Assembly (NCBI RefSeq): GCF_000599885.1
Contig: NZ_JFGT01000005.1
Coordinates: 868,001 to 932,000, forward strand
DNA length: 64,000 nt
DNA from: Pantoea sp. IMH
GTDB taxonomy: Bacteria; Pseudomonadota; Gammaproteobacteria; Enterobacterales; Enterobacteriaceae
Direction of reading: 5' to 3'
The translations under genes and the position numbers were made by a program. The notes beneath the pieces are model-generated. The model worked only from the letters and a program-made list of their open reading frames with translations, searched no databases and was not told where the DNA came from. Shown in pieces: positions 37,538 through 47,037 of this stretch (positions within the stretch are counted from its first letter, which is position 1; the number at the start of each line of letters is the position of its first letter).

Positions 37538-37672
37538 TTAAAAAGAGCAGTAGCCGCCTTTATGATGCGATCCTGTGCCACCGTATGGGTGCTGCCCTTT
37601 AGGACAGGCGAAAGCGGAGGCTGACATGATGCCTAATACCGATACCAGAAGGATCGCACTAATTTTTTTCAT
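37538..37672 (-). CDS. Secreted Cys/His-rich small peptide, 44 residues
   Basis: This gene is shorter than usual ORF cut-offs. AGGAACAAA precedes ATG 37672. The product has a textbook signal peptide (MKKISAILLVSVLGIMSASA, then FA) and a 22-residue mature part with Cys at its first and twentieth positions and three His (GQHPYGGTG, SHHKGGYC), rich in Gly. Phe at -2 argues against a lipobox, so it is probably exported free and may form a disulfide. No known family is claimed with certainty. It lies 228 nt before the response-regulator gene on the same strand; function unknown. Confidence 0.65.
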   Translation of the reverse strand: MKKISAILLVSVLGIMSASAFACPKGQHPYGGTGSHHKGGYCSF

Positions 37673-37913
37673 TTTGTTCCTGAGTTGCTAAGCGTTAAGG
37701 GAAAGTTTCACCGGCAATATACGCCGGTAAAGGATCGCCAAACCTGATAAAACGCAGTTTTTTAGCCTCTTTTCGACGCCATTCCTGCCGTAGTTACGCA
37801 AGAAAAGATAGCGGGCGGCGCCTGATCCTGAGAATGATAATGACTGGCCGTTTGGGTTAGTGGGCGCGCTTAACTACACTTAAACTTCTTTAAGTGAAAA
37901 GCAGGAGATGAAT
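37673..37913. other. Intergenic region with an inverted repeat before the 47-residue gene
   Basis: This region separates two divergent small genes. ACTTAAA-CTTC-TTTAAGT (37878-37895), a perfect 7-bp dyad, lies 18 nt before the plus-strand start and may be an operator or a 5' hairpin. AGGAG at 37903-37907 is the ribosome site. Confidence 0.45.
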
Positions 37914-38057
37914 ATGACTGACAGACCAGTGAATGGCGATCATCCAGACTATGCTCCAGTTCCTGACGATCTGGAAAAGGACAAATCTGGCCAGCAGGGA
38001 AACCGGGAAGACGATCCGGGTTCTGCCCCAGAGTCTGGCGATAAAGACCCTGAATAA
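37914..38057 (+). CDS. Small acidic hydrophilic protein, 47 residues
   Basis: AGGAG precedes ATG 37914 at six bases. The product is extremely hydrophilic, with many Asp, Glu, Pro and Gly (DDLEKDKSGQQGNREDDPGS) and no membrane segment, and looks intrinsically disordered. Such proteins occur among stress-response and desiccation proteins, but no family match is claimed. A palindrome upstream suggests control. No other gene is close on the same strand. Confidence 0.5.
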   Translation: MTDRPVNGDHPDYAPVPDDLEKDKSGQQGNREDDPGSAPESGDKDPE

Positions 38058-38117
38058 TGCCTGAACTGCCCTGGAGAAGCTTCCTTATCTGCCAGGCAGT
38101 TGATGCAGCGGGACCAG

Positions 38118-38141
38118 CCTGAGTCCGCGACAGGACTCAGG
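38118..38141. terminator. Hairpin downstream of sotB
   Basis: A 9-bp perfect stem CCTGAGTCC/GGACTCAGG with loop GCGACA is located 87 nt beyond the sotB stop. It has no T-run, so its activity as a terminator is uncertain. Confidence 0.4.
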
Positions 38142-38227
38142 CCTCACCATGGGCTGGCTGAGCAGTAAACTTGCTTTAACCTCTTCAAATACGGGCTTTG
38201 CACGCTCAGCGATGTTGCAAACTGGCC

Positions 38228-39436
38228 TTACAACTCCGTAATTGTGGTGCCGGCTTCCACGGCATTGTTGCCGGATTTTCTGAATAACAGCACCGCACCG
38301 ATAAACGCCAGACCTGCCAATGCTCCGCCAACATAACCCACCGCAGAAATAGTCATATCGCTGCTGATCCTGTTGCCAAGAAGCGCCCCGGCGCCGATGC
38401 CGATATTGATGATCCCTGAGGCGATAGCCATCGCCACATCGGTGGCATCCGATGCCAGCTTCAGCACTTTCATCTGCATGCCCATACCGATGATCATAAA
38501 GGATGCGCCCCACAGCAGGGACAGTACGATCATCCCAAGGTGGCTGAAAGCGAAGGGATAGAGCAGCAGTAAACAGACCGAAAGCGTGAACAACGCGCCG
38601 GTAATTAGCCCGGAAATCCACATTTCGGCATATTTACTGAAAATGATGCTGCCGATAACGCCAGCGGAACCCAGTACAAACAGCAAGACTGTGGCAAAGC
38701 TTTCGTCAAAACCGCCTACCTTCAGCGTGAAAGATTCAATATAGGTAAAGGCGGTAAAGTGCGCGGTTACCGCGACGACGGTCAGCGCATAGATGCCGAC
38801 CAGCGCAGGACGGCGGAGCAGCGCCGGTAAACTCTTCGCCGATCCCGTGCTGGCCGAGGTAAAGTCCGGCATCATTTTCACGATCAGCCAGAGCAGCGCA
38901 AACGCGCCCATACCAATCGCCATAAAAGTGCTACGCCAGCTGAACACCTGACCTATCAACCGGCCAAGCGGCAAACCGAGTACGGATGCCAGCGCCGTCG
39001 CCGTTGCCAGCAGGCTCAATGCCCTGGCTTGTCTGCCCGGCGGCGCCAGATTAAAGACCAGCGACGCCGTAATTGACCAAAAGAGCGCATGCGCCAGTGC
39101 GACGCCGACACGGCTGATCAACAGCACATTGAAATTCCAGGCAAAAAACGACAGCACGTGGCTGGCGGTGAAAAGGGTAAATATGCCAATCAGCAGATGA
39201 CGACGGTTCATCGAACTGGTCATCAGCATCATGGGGAGCGAGGTTAAGGCCACTATCCATGCATACACTGTCAGCATGATGCCGACCTGGGATGAAGGCA
39301 TACCAAAACTGTCACCGATATTACTCAGCAACCCGACGGGGATATATTCGGTGGTATTAAAAATAAAGGCAGCAGCGGCCAGCGTCATGACACGCGACCA
39401 GGCAAGCTTCCGGGAGACCGGCGTTATATCTGTCAT
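38228..39436 (-). CDS. sotB: Sugar/arabinose efflux transporter SotB
   Basis: This 402-residue, 12-helix MFS transporter closely follows E. coli SotB (YdeA, 396 residues): [49 protein letters not shown] and [10 protein letters not shown] match. SotB exports arabinose and related sugars or IPTG. ATG 39436 is chosen because the family starts here and GAGGGC lies eight bases upstream; the longer frame adds 20 unlikely residues. It is monocistronic. Confidence 0.88.
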   Translation of the reverse strand: MTDITPVSRKLAWSRVMTLAAAAFIFNTTEYIPVGLLSNIGDSFGMPSSQVGIMLTVYAWIVALTSLPMMLMTSSMNRRHLLIGIFTLFTASHVLSFFAWNFNVLLISRVGVALAHALFWSITASLVFNLAPPGRQARALSLLATATALASVLGLPLGRLIGQVFSWRSTFMAIGMGAFALLWLIVKMMPDFTSASTGSAKSLPALLRRPALVGIYALTVVAVTAHFTAFTYIESFTLKVGGFDESFATVLLFVLGSAGVIGSIIFSKYAEMWISGLITGALFTLSVCLLLLYPFAFSHLGMIVLSLLWGASFMIIGMGMQMKVLKLASDATDVAMAIASGIINIGIGAGALLGNRISSDMTISAVGYVGGALAGLAFIGAVLLFRKSGNNAVEAGTTITEL

Positions 39437-39908
39437 CAAGTTTGCCCTCTTCATCCGGCGATTCGAAAGCGCAGAATTGTAGGGCACACAACGCACACTT
39501 CAAGAGAAAATGTGATCTGGATCTCATTAAGCCCGGCGCGGCTGAGCTGCCTGAAAGAAGTACAGCCCTGAAATCGTTTCAAAACGATAAATACAACGCC
39601 GCAAAGGAAATTTTTATCTTACTGTTTTGGATAGTTAATTTTTAAGAGTCTGTTGATAGGCAGCGTATCGCTGCACTATTAACGGCCTGTTGCGGTACGG
39701 CGCAAGTCGGACTGGCTATTACTCACAGCTATAAAAAGATGCTTTTTAATAAAAAAATTTCATAGGCCTGCCCGGCCGCCAGTTACAGTCCGTTACCTGC
39801 GGCCAGCTTAACCGGAATAACAGAAGCAGACAGGAGGTACTTTTTTGACTGCGTGCTACAGCCCTGTGAGTGGAACGCAGTGAAACAGGGGGTATTCTCC
39901 CGGCTGGA
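39437..39908. other. 472-nt intergenic region, no gene recognised
   Basis: The region is A/T-rich around 39590-39770. Frames of 67 codons or fewer exist without ribosome sites or protein-like composition. It should hold the sotB promoter; AGGAGGT at 39834-39840 is not followed by a useful start. No repeat or insertion-sequence end was found. Confidence 0.4.
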
Positions 39909-40379
39909 TTAAATCAGCTTATTCATATTAAACCCGTTCACTCTGAAGCCACTTGTTTCATAAACGTGTCTGGCGCGCTCGTTACCTGCCGCAACCCTGA
40001 GTTTTATCTGGGTGAAACCCTGCTGGCGTAACGCCTTCTCCAGCGTGTTCATTGCAGCGCTTCCTAAACCTTTATTCCGCCAGGCGGGGAAAATAGAAAA
40101 GTCATAAATAAAGACGGATTGTGAAGCTTCATCAGGCTTATACCAGAAATAGCCGACATGATGCTCTTGCACTGCGTCCTGATAAAAAATAGATAAAAGT
40201 ACCTGGCCTGAGGTTTCCACGCCTTCCGGCAGACTGGCGTCGATCTGATCCTGCGCCTGTTTAAAGGCATCCGCTTTCGGCAGCCGGTAGCTGGATGAGA
40301 TCTCTTCGGCGTAATCTGGTATCAAATAGTTCAGGAAAGCTGAGAATTCTGCTGCTGTCATAGGCTTAAAATTGATCAT
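39909..40379 (-). CDS. GNAT-family N-acetyltransferase
   Basis: This 156-residue protein has the GNAT acetyl-CoA motif A at FPAWRNKGLGSAAMNTLE (R-x-x-G-x-G) and motif B at RARHVYETSGFRVNG. Substrate is unknown: GNAT enzymes modify small molecules, peptides or proteins. AGGAAGATC precedes ATG 40379. It stands alone between two non-coding stretches and could be part of accessory DNA. Confidence 0.82.
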   Translation of the reverse strand: MINFKPMTAAEFSAFLNYLIPDYAEEISSSYRLPKADAFKQAQDQIDASLPEGVETSGQVLLSIFYQDAVQEHHVGYFWYKPDEASQSVFIYDFSIFPAWRNKGLGSAAMNTLEKALRQQGFTQIKLRVAAGNERARHVYETSGFRVNGFNMNKLI

Positions 40380-40725
40380 GATCTTCCTGCCGGGTTAATT
40401 ATCAGTGTCAGCAATCTAACAATAAAATCTCGTGATGGCATCTGGAGTGCTTTATTTCCCAGCAGGAAGCCGATCTGAAAAGAATCTTGTTGCCGCAGCC
40501 CGGAGAGGTAGAAAAAGCTCATAAGAATTCAGCCGGGATCTCTACCTCTTGTCAGCCCGCTTCAGGATCTTTGATCGATGCATCAGGGAAAGCACGTGGA
40601 GCGCATGACGTTTCGGGAAAATTGCAGGACGAACGGCGGTAACGCTTCTCGCCAGCAGCATTGAATCAGGCAGAATAAGTATTGCTGTCATGACGAGCCT
40701 GAAAGCCCGTCATCAGTAAGACTTA
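40380..40725. other. 346-nt intergenic region with dyads
   Basis: No gene is seen. AGAGGTAGA (40505-40513) and TCTACCTCT (40541-40549) form a 9-bp dyad. TGACG-A-GC and GC-C-CGTCA near 40690-40712 may form the terminator of the hydrolase gene that ends at 40726. Confidence 0.4.
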
Positions 40726-41589
40726 TCAGAGATGCGCGTTGAACCACGCTGTCTGAACGCGTACGACCTGCTGAAAATGGTCGCCGGTGTAAATATCGTA
40801 ATGACGTGCGCCTTTCTCCTCATACAGCTGTTTCTCTGTAGTGGCTACCGCTTCAAAAAGCGCCCGTCCCTGCTCCGGTGGGTTGACTTTATCTTCGCCA
40901 GCGATAACAACCAGCGTGGGGCAGGTGACCTGTGCGGCACAGGCTGCTGGTTTGTAGTGCAGCGTTTCGCGAACGGTGAGAAAGGGAATTTTGATGTCCA
41001 TTTTCGGATATAACACCTTATTTTCCTCAAAAAAGGCTCTGGACTCCGTATCGCTTAATACGCGGGTGATGCCAACAAACATCTCTTTACCGCTGATCTT
41101 CTGTTTATCCGCCATTTTATCCAGAGTAGCCAGAAAGCCCGCTTTTTCCGTTTTGTCCATGTGCCCGGTGACAATGGCTTCACCATCGGCAAAGGCGAGC
41201 TGGCTGACAATACACTTGATGTCCCGATCCTTTGCCGCGGCGCCAAAGACGTGGCAACCCCCAAACGAAGTTCCCCAGAGTCCCACTCTGGAAGCATCGA
41301 TGCCAGGCTGTGTCCGTACCCAGTTAACCACGGTCAGGATATCCTCAATCTGCATCGCAGGGACCAGGCGGCCAGGTTCTCCCTCGCTGTCGCCAAAGCC
41401 GCGATAGTCAAAGGTAATAGTGGCGAAGCCGGCACGGGTAAAGGCGTCAGCGAAGTCAGGCAGCAGAATTTCTCTGATGCCACAAAAGCCATGGCAGAGA
41501 ACAATCGCCGGTGTTTGGGTACCACCCGCAGGAGAGCGAAGCGTTAAAGCAATGCCTTCAGCAAGTGTATGTGTTGAAATTTCTGTCAC
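40726..41589 (-). CDS. Alpha/beta-fold hydrolase
   Basis: This 287-residue hydrolase has oxyanion-loop VLCHGFCGIRE, nucleophile elbow WGTSFGGCH (Ser in G-x-S-x-G), a later Asp region (AGEDKVNPP) and His in GARHYDIYTGDHF. The family includes dienelactone-hydrolase-like and peptidase-S9-like esterases; the substrate is unknown. AGGAGGTCTG precedes ATG 41589. It follows the type VI genes on the same strand after 105 nt, and co-transcription is possible. Confidence 0.85.
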   Translation of the reverse strand: MTEISTHTLAEGIALTLRSPAGGTQTPAIVLCHGFCGIREILLPDFADAFTRAGFATITFDYRGFGDSEGEPGRLVPAMQIEDILTVVNWVRTQPGIDASRVGLWGTSFGGCHVFGAAAKDRDIKCIVSQLAFADGEAIVTGHMDKTEKAGFLATLDKMADKQKISGKEMFVGITRVLSDTESRAFFEENKVLYPKMDIKIPFLTVRETLHYKPAACAAQVTCPTLVVIAGEDKVNPPEQGRALFEAVATTEKQLYEEKGARHYDIYTGDHFQQVVRVQTAWFNAHL

Positions 41590-41694
41590 AACAGACCTCC
41601 TTCAAGTAAGTTGAGGTGAAATATCGCCCTGGCGCCGGTTGTGATGGCGCAAGGCGCGGATGCTGGTCGGGCTGTCCGGGTTACCGCCAGAACA

Positions 41695-43035
41695 TCAGGG
41701 CGGTGCCATGGCGCCTTCAGTCAGCGCACTACGGCTAATCAGTTCTTTCAGATGCTGTTCGCTCTGCTGCTTTAGCGTGGCCGGAGTAACAGCGCCGTAT
41801 TCAGCGTCACTCAGTTTTCTGAGTTGCTCTTCAGCCGGGACGGTGCGGCTGAACGCCTGAGTAATGGTGAAAACCTGCGATTTCAGCTCGCTCACCGTCA
41901 TATATTTACCGCGTTTTTCATCCAGTGCGTTCAGCCTGTCGCTCAGTTGCTGAAGCTGCGTCATGCCGTCGTGCCAGCCGCGCATCGCCGTCAGCGGCAG
42001 GGCACTGGCGAGAGTTTGCCGCTGCCATGCCTGCTGAAGCTGAACCGCTTCCGGATTATCCGGCCATAGCGAATGAACCTGTGCCGTGAGGCTCTGTCCA
42101 TAACGCTGCGCCCAGTCCGGCGGCAGCGACATCAGCCATTTCAGCTGCAATCTGGTCTGCGCCAGTAGCGCATCCTGTTGGGCTGCCAGAGATGAACTTT
42201 GCCTCAGCCGCGCGATCTGTGCCGGCGTCAGGGCAGCAGGCAAGGGATGGAGAGAGGCAACAAACTGCTGTTCCGCCAGCGATGTTCTGGTGAGCTGATG
42301 CCATCCCCACAGCATCAGCGCGCCAGCAAGGAACGCGCAAGCCGCGCCAGCAAGGAACGCAGCGAAATGGTAGCGGCGACGGCGAGGCGGGATGCCGCTT
42401 ATCGCTACAGGTTCAGGCACTGAGGTCTGATCATGCAGGCGCGAAACGGGCAGTGTTACGGCGTCCGGCTGCGCCTGTTGCGGGAGCGGAAGAACCGCCG
42501 GTGCGGGCGACTCAGTGTCCGGCACTTCCTCCAGCCGCTTAATCGTCTGCCGGATCTGCTGGCGCAGGCGATCTGTTTGCGTCAGCGGTTTCAGATCGTG
42601 ACGCAGCAGCGTCTCAGCAAGCAGCGCAAGGTTTTTTTTACATGAATAAAGCAGCGGAAGGGCAGCGGAAGTGAGCTGAAACGTGCGGAAAACCGTCTGT
42701 AAACGCCGGTTCAGTCCGGCAATGATTTCTTTACGGGCGGCCAGGTTGGCAGGCCAGAGCCCGGACCAGTAATGCACTGTCAGATGGCGGATAAGCGTCA
42801 GCCCCTCATCCATACCGGCGAGTCCGCTGGTGTGCGTGCTGGCAAGGGTGAACCAGGCTGCCGTCTGGAGATCCATGCCGTTACTGTCGGCCAGCCGCAG
42901 ACAGAGCGTTTCGGCATAGGGCCAGTTCACATCCGGGCGGGCAGGATGAGATAACTTCATCATCTCATCCCGCAGGGCGGCGTAATCAGGCTGTCCACGC
43001 GGGTCACTGCCGTTTTTAAATTGTTGTCGGTTCAT
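41695..43035 (-). CDS. Type VI secretion protein, VasL / ImpA-N family
   Basis: This 446-residue protein has an ImpA-like N-terminal domain (residues ~25-130: WPYAETLCLRLADSNGMDLQTAAWF, GLTLIRHLTVHYWSGLWP) and a membrane helix at ~228-250 (HFAAFLAGAACAFLAGALML), then a VasL-type C-terminal part. In some type VI clusters this family helps position or stop the tail sheath. GGAG precedes ATG 43035. It lies 36 nt after tssE. Confidence 0.78.
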   Translation of the reverse strand: MNRQQFKNGSDPRGQPDYAALRDEMMKLSHPARPDVNWPYAETLCLRLADSNGMDLQTAAWFTLASTHTSGLAGMDEGLTLIRHLTVHYWSGLWPANLAARKEIIAGLNRRLQTVFRTFQLTSAALPLLYSCKKNLALLAETLLRHDLKPLTQTDRLRQQIRQTIKRLEEVPDTESPAPAVLPLPQQAQPDAVTLPVSRLHDQTSVPEPVAISGIPPRRRRYHFAAFLAGAACAFLAGALMLWGWHQLTRTSLAEQQFVASLHPLPAALTPAQIARLRQSSSLAAQQDALLAQTRLQLKWLMSLPPDWAQRYGQSLTAQVHSLWPDNPEAVQLQQAWQRQTLASALPLTAMRGWHDGMTQLQQLSDRLNALDEKRGKYMTVSELKSQVFTITQAFSRTVPAEEQLRKLSDAEYGAVTPATLKQQSEQHLKELISRSALTEGAMAPP

Positions 43036-43071
43036 CGGTTCGACTCCGTCGGGCGTTAACAGAGGAGGCTG

Positions 43072-43524
43072 CTAAGCTGGTTGTTTACCGGCCAGCTGTT
43101 CTCTTTTCAGGTGGCGCAACAGCACCTTGCCCTCAGGCATAAATTCGGTGCCGTAGCGCACCAGCCCGAGACCTTTCAGTTCAGCATCGATGGCATAGCG
43201 CAGTTCGCCCGGCATCTGCTGCGTCAGCATCACGACCTCGATTTTTATCAGACGCGGTTCATATTTCAGTAGCACCGCCGACAGCGTACTCATTAACTGA
43301 TGCGCGGTACCGGGCATTCCCTGAAGCATCGTCGTCATATCCGGCAGGCCGTAATCGGGGAGATGCGCCAGCGCGCCAGCCCGGCAGTTGAGAATGCGCT
43401 GCATATTATCCAGCACCGAGAGAATAAGCTGGTTCTCGTCGCTGAGCGCCTCCAGGCGGAGACCACCCGCAAAATGGCCCGTCAGCATTTCATACAGCGA
43501 AGGTGTTTCAGTGGAGTGCGGCAT
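43072..43524 (-). CDS. tssE: Type VI secretion baseplate protein TssE
   Basis: This 150-residue gp25-like protein carries the TssE signature ILNCRAGALAHLPDYGLPDM and the GELRYAIDAEL strand region. TssE is the baseplate subunit that touches the sheath and triggers its assembly. AGGAAGATAA precedes ATG 43524. It is between tssA and the vasL-type gene; no other baseplate genes (tssF, tssG, tssK) are in the window. Confidence 0.85.
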   Translation of the reverse strand: MPHSTETPSLYEMLTGHFAGGLRLEALSDENQLILSVLDNMQRILNCRAGALAHLPDYGLPDMTTMLQGMPGTAHQLMSTLSAVLLKYEPRLIKIEVVMLTQQMPGELRYAIDAELKGLGLVRYGTEFMPEGKVLLRHLKREQLAGKQPA

Positions 43525-43706
43525 TTATCTTCCTTAATGGGCTTCAACGCTGCCCGGGTCCGTCATCTGGCGCTTCGGCGAGGCCCACCTCGCCGGGTTG
43601 ACTGACGCCAGCCTGTTGCGTTGCGTTTCACTTCATTCCGCTTTACGTGGAGTAAGAGGGCTGAGCGATAACGGCGAATAACAGGCATTTTCTGCTCAGG
43701 GTGCGG

Positions 43707-45302
43707 TTAACCGCACAGCACCGCCGCCCGGGCCGGATCCAGCCTGATCAGGCCGGAAAGCAGCGATTCCATCGCTGGCTGTAGCCGGTTTTTATCCGCC
43801 TCACTGCGGCCTGCTTTGGCGCGCAGCAGCTTCAGCTGGCGCGCTTTAACCTCAAAAATCAGTGCCGGCATCCACCGGTCAAGCGTCAGGTTTTTCGCAC
43901 CGCTGTCCAGCTCGCCCAGTAAATAGAGCGCCATCTCATTTTTGCCATATTGCTCCGCCACCCGCGCCATCAGCAGACGCATCAGCCACTGGTCGCGGCA
44001 TGAGGTATAGCCGGGACGCGCCTGGAGCCAGTTCAGCGCGGCTTCAATGCCTTCGCTGTCGGCCAGCTGCAGCACTTCTGGTTCAAGCGTCAGCACATCA
44101 TCGCCAGAAGAGGCGGCTGGCGTGACGGGTTCATCCTGCCAGCCGGTAACGTCATCCATCACCTTTTCGCGGATCCAGTGCAGCGTCACCTCATCCGCAA
44201 AAGGGGTGCCGTCGTTAAAGGCGAGCGCTTCCAGACCGGGCAAGCGGGTCAGCAGCCCTTTCAGATCGCGGCAGATAATATCGGCGCGCACGTTATCACC
44301 GTCCATTTTCACCAGTGCCTGCCAGGTGTACCACTGCAAATCCAGCCACAGATGATTGATGCTCTGCGCCAGCAGAATGTCATTCTGCTCCAGCAGTTCA
44401 GACCAGCTTTGTTGCAGGCAGAGACGCTTCAGGTGGGCGCGGTGATCCGGTTTGGGCGGCACCAGACGCGTCCGTCCGGCACCATCCAGCGGCGGCAGCT
44501 CCGTCAGCGTGTCCCAGCGAATGCTTTTCATCAGGTGATGTCCAGCCAGCCAGCCGCCCGGCTGATCGCGCAGATATTTTGCCAGGACTTTCGCCTGATC
44601 GAGCAGATCGCGGCCAGAGCTGACGGCGGTCATTACAGGGGCAGAAGGGGAAGTGGCTGCGCTCTCCGTGCGCGCTTCACGGCTGGTCTGCGGCACCAGG
44701 CTGCGCGCGCCGCCGCTTTGCACCAGACGATTCTCCAGCGCCTGGCAGAATGCCGAAAGCGTTGGCGGCGTGGCGTCACCAGGCATTTGCATCGCCTGTT
44801 CTGCCAGCAGGAGTGCGCCCACAATACGCTGCATAACGGCCATATCGACTTCAGGAAAAAGCGAAAGAGTGTCGCTCATCCGGCTGCTTCCCAGCCATGT
44901 CAGCGCGGCCTGACGGCTACGATCACGCAGAGGATGCAGCTCAGGGCCGAAGCGCTGTAGCATCGCGGCGAGCAGCTCCAGGCCTTCAGCCAGGCCCAGT
45001 TCACCGTCCTGATGCAGACGGGCCCAGACGTAAAAGGTGATCACCCGCAGATCTTTACTGACGCCGGTCAGCAGCCTCTCTGCGAGCTGGCAAATCAGCG
45101 CCGTATCGATACCGGATAGCTTATTGACCTCTTCACGGATGCGCTGAAAATCATCATCGTAGCCCGGATCTTCGCCGGTGGGCTGATTCTCACCGATCGG
45201 TATCAGCCACGCGTTCCATTTTTGAATATGTAAGCGGGCCTGCTCCAGCAGAGCTTCTTTATCCGCGGCGCAGGCATGCACTAAATCCGGCAGGGTTGTC
45301 AT
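43707..45302 (-). CDS. tssA: Type VI secretion protein TssA (ImpA family)
   Basis: This 531-residue protein has the ImpA N-terminal domain (PIGENQPTGEDPGYDDDFQRIREEV, residues ~36-60, and DLRVITFYVWARLHQ) and a C-terminal ring-forming region (PLSGLIRLDPARAAVLCG). TssA proteins bind the membrane complex and baseplate and direct tail-tube/sheath polymerisation. GGAACGG precedes ATG 45302. The gap to tssE is 182 nt with no gene. This is one of only three type VI genes here. Confidence 0.85.
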   Translation of the reverse strand: MTTLPDLVHACAADKEALLEQARLHIQKWNAWLIPIGENQPTGEDPGYDDDFQRIREEVNKLSGIDTALICQLAERLLTGVSKDLRVITFYVWARLHQDGELGLAEGLELLAAMLQRFGPELHPLRDRSRQAALTWLGSSRMSDTLSLFPEVDMAVMQRIVGALLLAEQAMQMPGDATPPTLSAFCQALENRLVQSGGARSLVPQTSREARTESAATSPSAPVMTAVSSGRDLLDQAKVLAKYLRDQPGGWLAGHHLMKSIRWDTLTELPPLDGAGRTRLVPPKPDHRAHLKRLCLQQSWSELLEQNDILLAQSINHLWLDLQWYTWQALVKMDGDNVRADIICRDLKGLLTRLPGLEALAFNDGTPFADEVTLHWIREKVMDDVTGWQDEPVTPAASSGDDVLTLEPEVLQLADSEGIEAALNWLQARPGYTSCRDQWLMRLLMARVAEQYGKNEMALYLLGELDSGAKNLTLDRWMPALIFEVKARQLKLLRAKAGRSEADKNRLQPAMESLLSGLIRLDPARAAVLCG

Positions 45303-45724
45303 TATTCCGTTCCATCACGACGACAAATTCCATTAGTGGTGATAGTAGAATAACTGACACAGCGTAATCAAACGTTAATAGCAGATGCGTTTATTTAATC
45401 CTGTCCTGAATGACTTATGTGATTTTTAACGGGTAAAAATAACTTGTATGTTAATTCAGTGATAACGGCATGGCGGGGCTGATATAACCTCAGCAATAAA
45501 TAAACGGCAGAGATCAGAAAGCATAATGTGTAACGGGTGATTCGCTGTTATAAGAATTTACAGGATGTTTTTGGTGATATTTGTCGCGGGGTGTTATTGG
45601 TAAGCCGTCAGAAAATAATGAAATAGTGATTAATGCTATGGGTACTCATTGGATAACCGCCCAAAATTTAACGCGACCGGGAAGCCAGTTATACTGGCTT
45701 CCCATAAACATCCTGTTTATCGCA
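45303..45724. other. 422-nt A/T-rich intergenic region
   Basis: The region separates the type VI trio from the TRAP operon. It is clearly richer in A+T than its neighbours and has no frame above ~14 codons with a ribosome site. The tssA promoter should be here. At its right end is the TRAP terminator hairpin (45679-45703). Confidence 0.5.
45679..45703 (-). terminator. Terminator of the TRAP operon
   Basis: A 10-bp perfect stem GGGAAGCCAG/CTGGCTTCCC with loop TTATA lies 22 nt after the last TRAP gene; minus-strand bases beyond it include AAATTTT. Confidence 0.75.
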
Positions 45725-47035
45725 CTATTTTACCAGACCCATCGCCTGTGGCAGCGCCATGGAAATGGCGGGCAGATAGGTCACCATCATCAGTACCATC
45801 GCAATCACCATAAAGAAGGGCAGCAGCGGTTTTATCACACCTTCAATACGCACATTCCCCACCTTGCACCCGGTAAAGAGTATCGGGCCGACCGGCGGCG
45901 TGATGGTCCCCAGCGAGAGGTTGAATACGATCATAATGCCGAAATGCACCGGATCCATCCCGAACTGCATGCAGATAGGCAGGAAAATCGGGGTGAAAAT
46001 CAGTACGGCAGGCGTCGGATCCATAAAGGTGCCAACGACCAGCAGTACCAGGTTCATGATCAGCAGGATCACCAGGAAGCTGTCGGTAAAGGAGAGCAGG
46101 CCGGATGCGATAAGCGCCGGAATTTTCGTAAACGCCATGACCCATGACATGATTGAGGAGGCCGCCAGCATGAAAATAACGATGGCGGTCATTTTCGCGG
46201 TGGCCAGGAAAATCGCCGGCAGGCTGGAAAGCGTAATATTGCGGTAAAAAATGCCCAGCGCCAGCGAATAGACAACCGCGATGGCGGAGGCTTCAGTGGC
46301 GGTAAAAATACCGGCAAGGATGCCGCCAATAACCACGACGATCATCATCAGGCTGGGGATTGCATCCACCAGGATACGACGACGGGCGCCTTTAACCCGC
46401 ACGGCCTTGGAAAACATATAACCACGACGACGCGCAATAATCCCCGCCACCAGCATCACGCCCAGCCCCCAGAGAATGCCCGGCACATAGCCTGCCATAA
46501 ACAGGGCGGAAATCGAGACGCTGCCTGCGATAGTGGCGTAAACAATCAGCGAGTTGCTTGGCGGAATCAGCATGCCTGTTGGCGCCGAGGCGATGTTAAC
46601 TGCGGCGCTGAAGGCCGGATCGTAGTTCTCTTTTTTCTGAATCGGCGACATGATGCCACCGACCGCAGCGGCAGATGCCACGCCAGAGCCGCTGATGGAG
46701 CCAAACAGCATGTTGGCGACCACGTTAGTCTGGGCCAGCGGGCCTGGCAGAAAACCACTGACCATTTTTGCACAGTTGATCAGGCGGATGGCTATCCCGC
46801 CGTTATTCATCAGGTTGCCCGCCAGAATAAAGAAAGGAATGGCCAGCAGCGCGAAGGAGTCTAGACCGACGAAAACGCGCTGCGCGGAGGTGAGAATTGA
46901 ACCTTCAAATGGCAGGATCAGGGCCATCGCGGCAAATGAAGCAAGGCCGATACTGATGCTGATTGGCGTGCCGATCAGCAGCATAAAGAAGACGCCAGCA
47001 AACATGACCAGCGCGACGTTGAGAGCCATATCCAT
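45725..47035 (-). CDS. TRAP transporter large permease (DctM)
   Basis: This 436-residue, ~12-helix inner-membrane protein is the ion-coupled permease of a tripartite ATP-independent periplasmic transporter. The family stretches MALILPFEGSILTSAQRVFV, NLMNNGGIAIRLI, IPPSNSLIVYA and NLSLGTITPPVGPILF are present. With the small permease and the binding protein it imports an organic acid or sugar acid, driven by a Na+ gradient in known cases. It starts 2 nt after the small-permease gene. Similarity to YiaN-type systems suggests a sugar-acid substrate, unproven. Confidence 0.9.
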   Translation of the reverse strand: MDMALNVALVMFAGVFFMLLIGTPISISIGLASFAAMALILPFEGSILTSAQRVFVGLDSFALLAIPFFILAGNLMNNGGIAIRLINCAKMVSGFLPGPLAQTNVVANMLFGSISGSGVASAAAVGGIMSPIQKKENYDPAFSAAVNIASAPTGMLIPPSNSLIVYATIAGSVSISALFMAGYVPGILWGLGVMLVAGIIARRRGYMFSKAVRVKGARRRILVDAIPSLMMIVVVIGGILAGIFTATEASAIAVVYSLALGIFYRNITLSSLPAIFLATAKMTAIVIFMLAASSIMSWVMAFTKIPALIASGLLSFTDSFLVILLIMNLVLLVVGTFMDPTPAVLIFTPIFLPICMQFGMDPVHFGIMIVFNLSLGTITPPVGPILFTGCKVGNVRIEGVIKPLLPFFMVIAMVLMMVTYLPAISMALPQAMGLVK

Positions 47036-47037
47036 AA

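Noticed and set aside
38085..38621. 178-codon minus-strand frame overlapping sotB
   Set aside because: It is an out-of-frame shadow of sotB; its last ~45 codons beyond sotB have no recognised family.
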